Of a stretch of DNA of 52,565 nt, positions 38,301 through 48,400 are shown in pieces; position 1 is the first letter of the stretch; every line of letters begins with the position of its first letter. Source of the DNA: Heterotrichella gracilis. Lineage: Eukaryota > Sar > Xanthophyceae > Tribonematales > Xanthonemataceae. The notes under the pieces were generated by a model that saw nothing but the letters and a program-made list of their open reading frames with translations, was not told where the DNA came from and made no database searches. A program made the position numbers and the translations under genes. The DNA lies in NCBI GenBank assembly GCA_032358255.1, contig JAULBX010026064.1:1-52565 (forward strand), given 5' to 3'.

Positions 38301-41300
38301 ACCGCGGCCCCTGGCGGCACGAGTTGAAGGCAATGGGGATCTCCTCTGCAAGGGGGAGGTAGGCAATCTCCCTCACAGTTGCGCCAGTCCTGCACGAGGT
38401 GTGTGTGTGAGGGGGGATTATCATCCTATTATAGATTATTATCCTGTTATTCAGTGTGTAGGGGTGGTGGTGAAAGGGATATTAGTGGTGCATACGGGGT
38501 AAGTGGGTTCTCATGTGTACCAAGGTACCTAAAAAGTTTTCAATTCAGGATTCAGCCTCACAAGACCACCTCGTCCAAGCCTCTGTCCCACACCAGGGAC
38601 CTAAGTTAGGGTTTAAGGTTGCCCGCCCCCCAAAAAACCCTTTCTGCGCACCTGTCCCAGACCTGGATCCGCTTGGGGAACCTGCCGCAAGGCACCTGGA
38701 AGGAGAAGGGCCGCTCCATGATCGACACCAGCAGGTAGTCCCCATCAGGTGAGGAGGACAGGCCCGTGTACATCTGGGGGCCCGGGCCGATGACCTTGAC
38801 CTCCCCTGTAGGCACGTCTATTATCACCACCTCGGACAGGCTGTAGTGCTCAAGCAGGTCCGCGTCGTGGGAGTCCTTCAGCAGGTCCTGCGCAAAATTG
38901 GAGCGTGATCAATTGGGCCCTTGCAGGCATTGAGATTCATTTTAATGCCATAATTATTTAAAAGTCTGCAGATGATTTTTTACGTTTCAATGTCTAAGGC
39001 AGGAGGACTAATATATCGCAGAGTCCTCCTGTCTAAGGTAGCTACATCAAAAAATAAAATTTTGCTTTTTAATGGCTAAACTTACCACGTTTTTTCAATC
39101 TAGAATGTCTTCCCAGCTACTGATTTTAAGACCAAATGGTGCTATTCCAAATGAGGGAGGTACAAGGCCCCATGCAACACACATGCCAAGACGATATATC
39201 AACGTGAAAAGCCCCATGCTTTACGCATTGCCAACAAATGCCCCCCATGCACGATGCATGCCAAGGTTGGTCACTTCACGTTTTGATCCTTGCCTGGTAG
39301 GTGCGGGCTTGGGCTGTGCGCCCGTCTGCGTTGTCCTGCACTTTGGGGCCAGCTGGAGTGGTGGGGCGGGTGGGGGCCTCGCCGCGATCCCTGGCGCCTA
39401 TCAGTGCGATGATGGTGTGATCATCCACCTGCAGACAAGTTGGCAAGCAGGGTGTTAGAGTGCAGCTGTGGGGTATGAAGTTCATTTGGCAAGCAGGGCA
39501 TTAGGGTGCAGCGGTGGGGTGTGAAGGTCAGCAGGGGAGGGGTTGAAGGCAAGGGAGGAGGCAGTCGCCCATAGAGTAGGGGGATAAGGTGACGCGAATA
39601 AATGCTATTGCGAGCAACATGTCGCCCAAAGGAAAATGGAACGATTCTTCACGGTCACTGCAGGAGGGGGCTCCCCACCCCTACCACCACACGCACCCAC
39701 TGGTACTCGGCAAAGACGGTGTTCAACCCCATGTTAGGGTTTTGCAGCAGCGGCCGGACCACCAAATCCTCGGTGCTGGCCACCTACAGCTCCAGCGGCG
39801 CCCTAGTAGGGTTTTCACCACCCCAAGGCCCATCCACACCCAACCCAACCCTAGAGGGTTTGTCCCCTCCCCATCCCCCACCGCGACACGCACCCACTGG
39901 TACTCATCGAACACCGTATTCAACCCCATGTTAGGGTTTTGCAGCAGCGGCCGCGCCACCATATCCTCGGTGCTGGCCACCCACAGCTCCAGCGGCGCCC
40001 TGGCAGGGTTTTCGGGCGCCCCGTTGCTGCGCAGGGTGAACGCAATATAGGAGCCCTCGCGGGACCAGGTCACGTAGTTCACCCAGGTGCCAGGGGGGGT
40101 GTTTGACAGCTTGAGCTCGGATTCCTCGGGGGCGGGCATGATGAGGTCATCCGTGAAGGGGACCAGGCCCATGTCTGGGGAGGGAAATGGGGGGAATGGG
40201 GATTTTTGCAATGGACCTTACTGCTTCCCAGGGAATGGAGATGGGGACTCTATGGTGTAATTATTTGTAGAACAGGCACATGGCAGTAGGCAGGTTGCAC
40301 TGGGTAGGGTCTGCGCTAGGGTTTCCCCCTTGCAGGGTGTGCTGCGTGGGTCCTCCCTCAGGATTCAATAGGGTTTGCATCACAGGATCCCCCCTCTACT
40401 TTCGTATCCTCACCTGTGTAGTACGTCATCCTGCTCCTGGACCATATCTGGGGATCGATGCGCAGACCTGGGAACGGTATTCACGGTGTGTGGGATTGGG
40501 CAGATGCTTGCGCACCACTTGGGACAGGGTTGGCTGGCGCAAGGCATGTAGTACAGATTGATGATCAGGTTGTATTGCTCACCTAGGTACCCAGATATTG
40601 CACACATGAAATGCAACGGATCCATTGGATTGCACCCAAAAACGCAGTGAATACAGTGAGTTACACACTACAGCAAAACCTTGCCTGCAAGCTTGAGCTC
40701 TGGCCTTGCCAGTTCAGACACGGGTGGGTGGGGTGGTGGGCGGTACACCTGGAGCACCTGCACCAAAGGGAGTGGAAAATGCATGATCAACGTGCAGGAA
40801 CATGTAGGGGTTGCATCAACAATGCGTATGAAGGGGCAGAAATCTTGCCGGTGCCAATCAAACTGCATGAGTGCAAAGCGCGCCGTGCCCCGCACCCTAC
40901 CTTGGATCTATCAGGGGAGAATGATAGCGTGGGCTCAGGGGGGGCGTCCACTATCTCTGCGATCTCAGGAGGGGGCAGCTTGTACCCAGACTCGGCCTGC
41001 TGGGCGCCGTTGGAGGCCACCTCTGCAAGGCAGGCGATGCTTGCTGTCAATGACGTACTGCTGGAGTCACGAAGTAGAAATTTTAAATGGTAGAAACCAT
41101 GGCAATTCGGCAGGTAATGGAAGGCTGTGGCATGAGCATTGGCAGGTCAGCCCACCGCCCATCGCCATGGCATTAGCCATGCAACCTGGCGCTGACTTGC
41201 ATGGCGCTCATCCCATCAGCATAATGCCAAGAGCCTTGTCTAGGGATTAGTGTTGTGTGGCCTCAGCTAAACCCGTGGCTCAAATAGTGCATTGAAGCCA

Positions 41301-41869
41301 TATCCATATCGCTTGAGATAGCATACACGCAGCATGTATGCAGGGCCACTGATGGGTGCCATTGACCGATGCCTCAAAACTTGATTAGGCTTCACCATGA
41401 CAACACACTCATTCGTATACAGTCACAGGAGTGCCATGCAGTGGGAAGCCAACAGGTCAAAGGCCCTGGCACAGCGCATGCCATACACATGCATATGGGT
41501 CCCACTTGTTTATTAAAGGCTAATCAAGGTAACCAGCTAACTTCATTGAAGTTGTAGGGAGACCCACGCAGTTGAACACGCAGCAGTCATAGGCCTTGTC
41601 ACAGCGCATGCCACACATATGGGGTCCCCACCTGTTGCTTGGTCAGTCTGACCCGCCCCCACGCATATCTGCCGCCGCAGCCCCGACAGCCGCCGCTGCA
41701 GCGCCGTGTGTTTCTCGTTGGGCGGCGGTGGCGCCATCGCGTGGCGCAGGCGCGCGCCGCGGGTGCTGGGTAGCAGGGGGTTCCTGGCTGTGGCGTTTGC
41801 ATGCATGCAGGTGCGAAGGCCAAGCGCGGGCATCGTTTTGGAGGTCCTCGCCAAGCAACGTAGCAGCAT
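32369..41869 (-). CDS. CGEP: Chloroplast-type glutamyl endopeptidase (S9D, prolyl-oligopeptidase fold)
   Basis: A serine protease cleaving after Glu, located in the plastid stroma in plants. Sixteen exons (5' to 3'): 41869-41663, 41020-40901, 40757-40685, 40467-40414, 40174-39894, 39428-39294, 38887-38652, 38389-38248, 38043-37793, 37249-37140, 35284-35001, 34499-34347, 34089-33898, 33409-33183, 32961-32836 and 32510-32369, giving 910 residues with consistent phases. The basic, Ala/Arg-rich N-terminus suits a transit peptide. The beta-propeller part includes PTLSFSPDRSK and IAFNSCRQGPRSIGWRDDKP. The hydrolase part has LNATLYLPPGYD and the triad: Ser about 765 in GGHSYGAFM, Asp about 839 in HGEDDNN, His about 873 in HESHGY. 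Two introns begin GC instead of GT (after 40685 and after 39294). A tRNA gene lies in the intron 35285-37139. Head-to-head with the MFS gene. Confidence 0.92.
32570..32620 (-). repeat. Ghost copy of endopeptidase last-exon start
   Basis: GTAGTCGTGGCGCTCATGAG, then GGAGCAACACAAGG parallels 32477-32512 (GTAGCCGTGGCTCTCGTGGG, then GGAGCAGCACCAGCC), the start of the last exon that carries the catalytic His motif, read on the - strand. Confidence 0.8.
33655..33750 (-). repeat. Ghost copy of endopeptidase exon 13 end with donor
   Basis: About 85 bases nearly identical to 33893-33980: CCCACCTTAATCGCTGCCCG, then CGCGTTCCCCGTGAGCTGCG (parent CCTGCGCGTTCC...). It includes the donor and the coding end SYVAQLTGNAQAAIK on the - strand. 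It lies in the following intron. Confidence 0.92.
34288..34327. repeat. (CCCCCA)n microsatellite, G-quadruplex-prone
   Basis: Five to six hexamer units CCCCCA in the intron between exons 12 and 13; the transcribed - strand reads (TGGGGG)n, which can form G-quadruplexes. Confidence 0.9.
34680..34720 (-). repeat. Ghost copy of endopeptidase exon 12 start with acceptor
   Basis: TGGACAGGCCGGGCACCTGG, then GTGGGGGTTT parallels 34485-34515 (TGGACAGGCCGCGCACCTGG), i.e. the acceptor and first codons VRGLS on the - strand. Confidence 0.85.
35319..35344. repeat. (TG)n microsatellite
   Basis: About eleven TG dinucleotides in the intron just upstream (on the - strand) of endopeptidase exon 11. Confidence 0.95.
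35389..35680 (-). repeat. Two ghost copies of endopeptidase exon 11 start
   Basis: At 35394-35452 the sequence AAGGAGGTCCATGAAGGGCT, then TATTCCCTTCTGGGGATGCG, then CCGCTGCCTAG parallels 35238-35290 including the acceptor. A second fragment at about 35649-35682 keeps TTGTGTCGAGGTCGAGGGAT, then GCGCCGCTG. Both lie upstream of the live exon on the - strand. Confidence 0.88.
36217..36341 (-). tRNA. Elongator tRNA-Met (CAU) with 51-nt intron
   Basis: On the - strand, GTCTCCT (36341-36335) pairs with AGGGGAC (36224-36218), one G-T pair, giving the acceptor stem. The D arm is GCGC / GCGC with TTAGCGCAGTTGG as the A box. The anticodon loop is CTCATAA with CAT at 36307-36305. The T arm is GTGAG-TTCGATC-CTCAC and contains the B box. 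An intron at 36303-36253 follows position 37, the canonical site. The 31-39 T-T mismatch is as in other eukaryotic elongator tRNA-Met. The mature length is 74 nt, discriminator A, no encoded CCA. It sits inside an intron of the endopeptidase gene, same strand. Confidence 0.88.
37605..37740 (-). repeat. Near-identical copy of endopeptidase exon 9 end with donor
   Basis: About 120 bases duplicate 37787-37905. In the first roughly 90 aligned bases I count seven differences. On the - strand the copy still reads WWKTRRSVGWTVAPGRPEEG, then KEALFDR, with the same donor AG|GTGGGTGG, so it is an open, donor-bearing duplicate exon end about 60 bases downstream of the live exon. Confidence 0.93.
38996..39040. 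repeat. Perfect inverted repeat in endopeptidase intron
   Basis: GGCAGGAGGACT and AGTCCTCCTGTC face each other across 12 bases (12-bp arms with one G-T-type end difference). Function unknown. Confidence 0.7.
39655..39810 (-). repeat. Ghost copy of endopeptidase exon 5 end with donor
   Basis: It includes ACACGCACCCACTGGTACTC, then a GTGTTCAACCCCATGTTAGG block, then GTTTTGCAGCAGCGGCCGGA and CTCGGTGCTGGCCACCTACA, matching 39885-40000. On the - strand this is the exon end WVASTEDMVARPLLQNPNMG with its donor. Several substitutions, including a stop, break it. Confidence 0.9.
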
Positions 41870-42461
41870 CCAATATCGCCGGACGGCGTTGGCTCCGGCC
41901 GTGCCACCTTTGAGGCTGAGTGCTTTGTGTATTATATATTGTATTGTTGCATGGTTGTGTGGTCGGTAGGTGGTGCCTTACAGAATCTACACCTGAAGAC
42001 TCACGCAAAGCACCAAGAATAAGACTATATGGTCTCGAGTCGCAGTTGTAAGACTTGTACTCAAGGAAGAGGATGGTGTCGTGGGGCTTGTGCCAAAAGT
42101 GTTGGCATGCATGCCATCTCGCCTATCAAACCTGATCCAACATGATCGGCCGATAATCAGCCTCTGTAATGATTGTCAAATGTTTCATCAACCCAGCAGG
42201 CATGGGAGATTGCCAAAAGTTGACCAAGTCCAAAAACACACAACACAACACACCTTCGCAGCAAGTCCTCGCGTTCGTTGTACCTCAGCACATTGGGCTA
42301 AGCAGTCGACCCCCCACCCACAAAGAACTCTACCTCATAACAGCTTGTGTGGACGGTATTGCGATCAGCAAACTTCAAGGAAGGGTCCACCTCACGCTTT
42401 TGAAGTTGCATGCAGAGGTGTTTAAACCAGGGGCTGAGATGCGTTGGTTTGGTGTGTGGCC
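41870..42461. promoter_or_regulatory. Putative bidirectional promoter region (endopeptidase / MFS)
   Basis: The two genes start head to head about 590 bases apart, so this interval should contain both 5'-UTRs and promoters unless leader exons lie elsewhere. No TATA box or known motif could be assigned with confidence. Confidence 0.4.
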
Positions 42462-45400
42462 ATGTGGGTAGTGGGTATTGGGTCGCCGCGTATTAACGTG
42501 GGGGAGCCGCAGCGGCAGCTGTCGCAAAGGTTCAGCTTCCAGGAGGACGGGAGCCCCCGTGCACCCCTGCTAGCATCCAGCCCGACCCCTCCTGCCATGG
42601 CCATGGTAACCGCCAAGATGGAGCCGTCAAAGGAGACCCGCATGTTCGCAGCAAAGGTGGGTTTTGGCTCTGGAACACGTTTCCGTGCCCAGTTGCAAAT
42701 AATCCACTAGGCGTTTGGGCGTGGGTTGGTGGATTTTGCACATATTCGGTTGCATGCTGAAAGAGCACAATGCATGCACACAAGCCCGGCATGTGTAGGG
42801 CCGATGACTGCATGCACTGGTGTAACCCAGTGGTGGTGCCTGTAGAGCCTGCATGATACTTCTTGACCATCGGTCGTCGTTGCAAGCTTTTAAGTTGCTG
42901 GAGGGTGCGCCCCCTAGGCGCAGCTCTTCACTGTGTATGCTACCGTGGTTCCTGCCCACGTTTCGTAGCATTGAAAGCAACTAGCTCTCAGGCAGCTTTT
43001 GCCCCCTTCCACTCCGTCGCCTTGTCTGGCGACACGTACCCCGTGGCCACGCCACCCACCACCCACCCACCACCTACTCACCCTTCCAGCCCGCCTGGCA
43101 TGTATTACTAATACTAGAGTCTCACCCATGCAATCCCCCCCTTGCTTCCCTGCACCTCGCAGCCCCCTCTTGACCCCAGGCTTGGTATGGCCTGCCCAAG
43201 GCATCATCAGCGAATGATTGAAGGACTATTTAACCCTGTACACCTCCGGTACTACACTACAGACTGGCTGCAATTACTTCATTTCCCCCCTTGTCCCCAG
43301 GCGTGGTATGGCCTGTCCCAGGGCTCCGCAGGCATCATCGTGCCCTTCCTCAACCTGTACTACCGCAAGCTGGGCTTCAGCGAACCCCAGATAGGGTTCA
43401 TCAGCGCACTCAGGCCATGGGTGTCTGCGCCGTTCGGTGGGTGCCGGCAGGAACCCTAGAAACCCTAAAAGCTCTTGCTTTGCCTTCCGGAGGTTGGCCC
43501 GCCATGGTTGTCGACCCTGTTCATCGTCATGGGTTGTATACACACGACCCGTCACCCTTCACTACCCTAACCATAGCCCACAAATCCTAACACCCTCCTC
43601 CCCTCCTCCTCCCCCTAGGCAACCTCTTCTTCGCCCTGGCAAACCCCTACTCCTCCCACATTGCGGTCCTGCTCACGTGCTTTGTGCTACTCACAATATT
43701 GCCCTGGCATAATCAATATGCCAGGGCTGCATGACCCCATTTCCCAAAATGCACCCACACTCCCTCCCCTGCAGCCTCCAATACGCTAACAACAGCCCAC
43801 AAACCCTAACACCCACTCCTCCCCTCCCCCCCACCAGGCAACCTCTTCTGCGCCCTGGCGGACCGCTACTCCTCCCACATGGCGGTGCTCCTCACCTGCT
43901 TCGTGCTGCTCACCATATGCCAGGGCTGCATGGCCCTGTGCGCCACCTTCCCCCTACAGCTAGGGCTGGCGCTGGCGGCAGCTGCGGTCTCCACCCCTGC
44001 ATCCATCATCTCGGATGCGGCGGTGATGGCGTCGGCCACGCGGGTGGGTAGTGCGGTGGCGTGTGGGGTGTGTGGATGGTGGAGTCGACACTGGTGTGTT
44101 AGTGATGGGGGAATTGAATGTACGGCACGCGTATCGACGTCAGCAATTTGATGCGCGGCACCAAATTGCAATCTCGCCCTCCTGCAAAATACACCAACAC
44201 TACCCTTCTCCCCTCACCGTGCACCACCACTGCCCATTCAATCCTGCACCCTGCACAAACTCTCACACTCCTCTCCCGCCCCCCCACAGCCTGGCGCATA
44301 CGGTGAGACCCGTGTATGGGCGTCCATCATGTGGGGAATTCTCTCCCCTGTGGGCGGATTTGTAAACACCTACCTGGGACTCCACTACGGATTCTTAATC
44401 TATGTAATCGGCGCCGTGCTATCCCTGGTCCCCGCGGTGTACCTCCCCACCGATGCCCTAGCAAAGGACCGGAAGGGGTTGGGGGCGGGAGAGGAGGAAG
44501 GGGAGGGGGAGGGGGAGACTCTCAAGGGCGGCGCAGGGGAGTTTGATGTGGAGTCTTCGTTGAGGAAGCCGCTGCTGTCTCCACGTGGCGCTGCCTCAAG
44601 GGTGGAGGCGGAATCTCTAGGTGGGTCACTTGGATTTCTAGGGTCAAAATTGTTGGGGAATTTTGAGTTTGGTTAGCTAGTGGGTGCATTTGCAGTCCAC
44701 TGTTGGCACACCTATCCTTACATTTTCCGCATCCTCCACAGCCACCTCCTCCATTCCACCGACACAATGTGTCATGTGCCAACATCATTTCTTCCAATCC
44801 CCACAGCCACACACTCCATCCCCGGGACCGCCCGCCGCAGCATCCCCGCGCAAGACACCTTCTCAGTGCTAGCAGTGCCCCTGCCTGGCCAGCTGTACAG
44901 CGGCTATGCGAGCGTGGCTGCCTCATTCACATCAAGACACCACCTGGATGCCACCTCCCTTGCGGCCAGCAGGCTGCACAGCGTGGTCCCCAGCGCAATC
45001 CCCAGCGCGGTCCCCAGCGGGAGGGTGACGCCCGTCATCAGGTGGGGTTTAGGGGGTGGGTGCCAGACATGAAGATTGTAGGGTAGGTCGTGCGGTCCGC
45101 AGGGCTGTCCCCAGCTGGAGGGCGTGATCAGGTTTTTAGAGTTTGGGTTTAGGGGACCTGGCCAGTGGAGTCCCATTAGAAGGAAAATGCCGATGCTCAG
45201 GTGGGATTCATTGGCCCAAACCCTACCAAAGATTCTTAACCAAGCCCTAGGGTTTTTGCAACACCGCGCTCTCGTGCTACCGTTTCTCCCAATGCCCCCT
45301 CCCCCCCACCCCTCATTAATCACTCCCCATTTTTGGCAGGCATCCCCCGGGCCCCATCCGTACCAAGGTCACCCCCACTAGGGGGGGCACAAGGCGGAGG

Positions 45401-48400
45401 TGGGCGGGGGGAGGGGAGGTACCCTCTGAAATCACATCCATGCAGCAGTCGCCCACAGCCTCCTTCTTGGAAGGTGAAAAGGGCAGGGCAAGGGGGTGGG
45501 GTGTCGTTTGTTATTCCTGCGCAGAGCCTTGCCCATGACTGGTTGTAATTTGATTAGGGATTAGGGTTGCCAAATCAGGTGCATTTGTTTGCGTTGCTCA
45601 AATGTGCAACGCATCATACCTTACCCCGCACATCTTTGTTTCCTATTCTCACCCAGCATGTTGCTGCCACTGCAAGGGGTGAGCACCACGATTTCAACTG
45701 CACCACGATTACAACTGCAGCGAGATCATGCTAGTGCGATGGCAACCACCGAGGTCAGCATAGGGGTGGCATAAATGATAACCTGATAACCCAAATTTTA
45801 CCACCTTGAGCCCAGGGGTAACCCTCCATTCCCACTTAAGAGTAACCTCACATTTCCCCCACCCGCAGGGGGAGAGCACCATGATTTCAACCGCAGCGAG
45901 ATCATGGCGAGTGAGGTGGCAACCACCGAGGTCAGCACTGGTGTGGGCAGCAGGAGGGGAGGGCAGGGGAGGGCGGCGGTGCGGGTGAGGGGAGGCAGGG
46001 ATCCCGAGGCGCGCTCCCCATCCCACTCGATGTTTGCGTGGTCCCCATCGGGGTTTCAATCGCCCATGAGGAAGTGAGTGGGGATTGGAAGGGGAGTGGG
46101 GATTGGAAGGGGTGGAGGGATTATTAACACATTGGGGGGGTGACTACCCTGGCTTTAAAAGACATCTAGTTGCATGGTGTGATGACACAGCATGCGTATG
46201 ATGTTCCTGCAGGCTGGCGGGTTGCTCTCTCTTCAGTGAATCCTCTGCATTAATTAACACGCCTCTCAACACGATTGATAGAAATTGTTATCAACCATCA
46301 TCCACCATTCTTGGTCCCATCTCTCCCCTTCCCGTATCAGGTACATTGAGACTAAATTTGAGGGGGCACCTGCAGCTCAACATTTTAATGACTATTAAGA
46401 TACAACCAGTGAGGAATATTCGAATTGCTAATAATAATAACTTTTCCCTCTCCATTGCAGGTATATTGAGACTAAGCTTGAGGAGCACCTGCAGCGTAAC
46501 ACAGACCAGCGACCCACGCCACGCGCGCCCACCCCACCGGCCGCACCCCCCCTCGCCGCCTCCCACCCGCCCCCGCCCCCCACCGGCCCCCACCCCGGGG
46601 ACCAGGACACTCCCCAGCTGACCCCCAAGGGGGAGCAAAAGAGGGGCCATGTGAGGGACTGGCTGCACGGCCAGCCCCACGAGGGGGAGCAAGAGACGCT
46701 GCTGCATAACGAGGATTTGAACTATGATTTGCAGTATGAGGATGATGAGGAAGGGGAGGGGGTGGGGGAGGGCGAGAGGGTGCTGCGGCGCCTGTCCGCG
46801 GATGGAGACCGGGTGCGGAGAGTATGCATATGACTTGTCTTTTTATTGATTTTTAAAAAATTGATTGCGTTAATTATGTTCAGGCATATGAATAACTTAT
46901 AACTATTTGTTTTTTGAGGCTGCATGTGTTCTTCAGAAGAATCCAATTCGAAATGAATAAAATTGCTGTATATTTTATGCACAGTCAACACACCCACAGT
47001 CAACACACCCTCGTTTTTGCCTCCCCAGGTGGGTAACGGAGCCATCGCCAACGGGGAGCAAGAGGCCACCATACCGGAGGAAGGCATCCTGTACGAAACC
47101 GTCGGCCCCGTCTTCGAATCCCAGGGGTTCTGGGGCGACCTGGGGAAGCTGATGCACAAGGCGGATGTGGTCATTTTCTTTGTGCTGGCAACCCTAATGG
47201 GGTTTGGCCACTCGCTCATCAGCGGCTACCTCTTCCTGTTCCTGGCGGAGCTGGGTAAGGGTTTTGGCTAGGGTCTTTGGTTAGGGTCTTTACATTTTAA
47301 ACAGCTACAATTGTAAAATGATAGGTTGGGATGTTGGTTGTAGACCTCAGGGTGTTGGTTCTACCCTGTATGATTTTGTGCTGACCACCTTCATGGGGTT
47401 TGGCTACTCGCTCATCAGCGGCTACCTGTTCCTGTTCCTGGCAGAGCTGAGTAAGGGTTTTGAGCAGGGTTTTGGTTAGGGTGTGTAGTATGCAGGGTAA
47501 CCAGGGTTTACGGTGTTAGTTGGTCCTATTCCTGGCGAAGCTGGGTAAGGGTTTTGCCTGCAACCTGTGGGGTCTTCATCAGTTGTGACAAATTTCCAGA
47601 GCCTCCACTGTACCCTTTAAAGCCCCTGCCTGGTATTTGATACCTGCGCGTGGTGTCTGAATGCCATCCCCCCACACCATCATCCACTCCTCGTCCCAGG
47701 TGCTCTATGGCTGGCTTCCTAGTCCCAAACCCTCTTAGGAATACCCTAATTCTCGAACAATAAACCACAGCTGTCCCAAGTGTTAAGGAGGTGCTGGCTC
47801 TGATTGCAAACCCCTTCAACAATACCCTAAACCCTAAATTGCCTTGTTCCCAGGTGGTAAGGAGGTGCTCATGGGTTGGCTCCTGGCCGCCAACTCCTTC
47901 AGCGAGACGCCTGTGTTCATGTTCTTTGGGACTATCATGGCGACGCTGGGGATCAACACAATCCTCATATCGGCAACCGCGGTGCTGGCGCTGAGGTGCT
48001 CCATGTACCCGGTAAGGGTTTGCATAGGGTTTACGAAGGGTTCCGTTGGGTTTTGAAACGTGGCAAGGGTGTTTTCAAGGGTACAGAGGGGTTTTGTGTA
48101 GGGTTTGATGTGGTTTTTCTGTGTCCTGGGGTGCCATCAAGGCTTTGGGTCGAGGGTTGCGGTTTAGGGGTTTAGGGTAAAGAGCTCTGGGCATCAATAT
48201 GATCCAATGTCGACTCCCACACCGCAGGTGCCCCGCCACACCTCCATCTACTTTGTGGTTGGCATGGAGTGCCTGCACAGCATCACCCTATTAGGGTTTT
48301 GGATTTAGCGATTAGCAAACGCTCTGAGCTTGGTAGAGTCTCCCTGCTAGGGAGTTTTAGTATAGGATGTTCCCCCAAACCACTAGATACCACATCAGTA

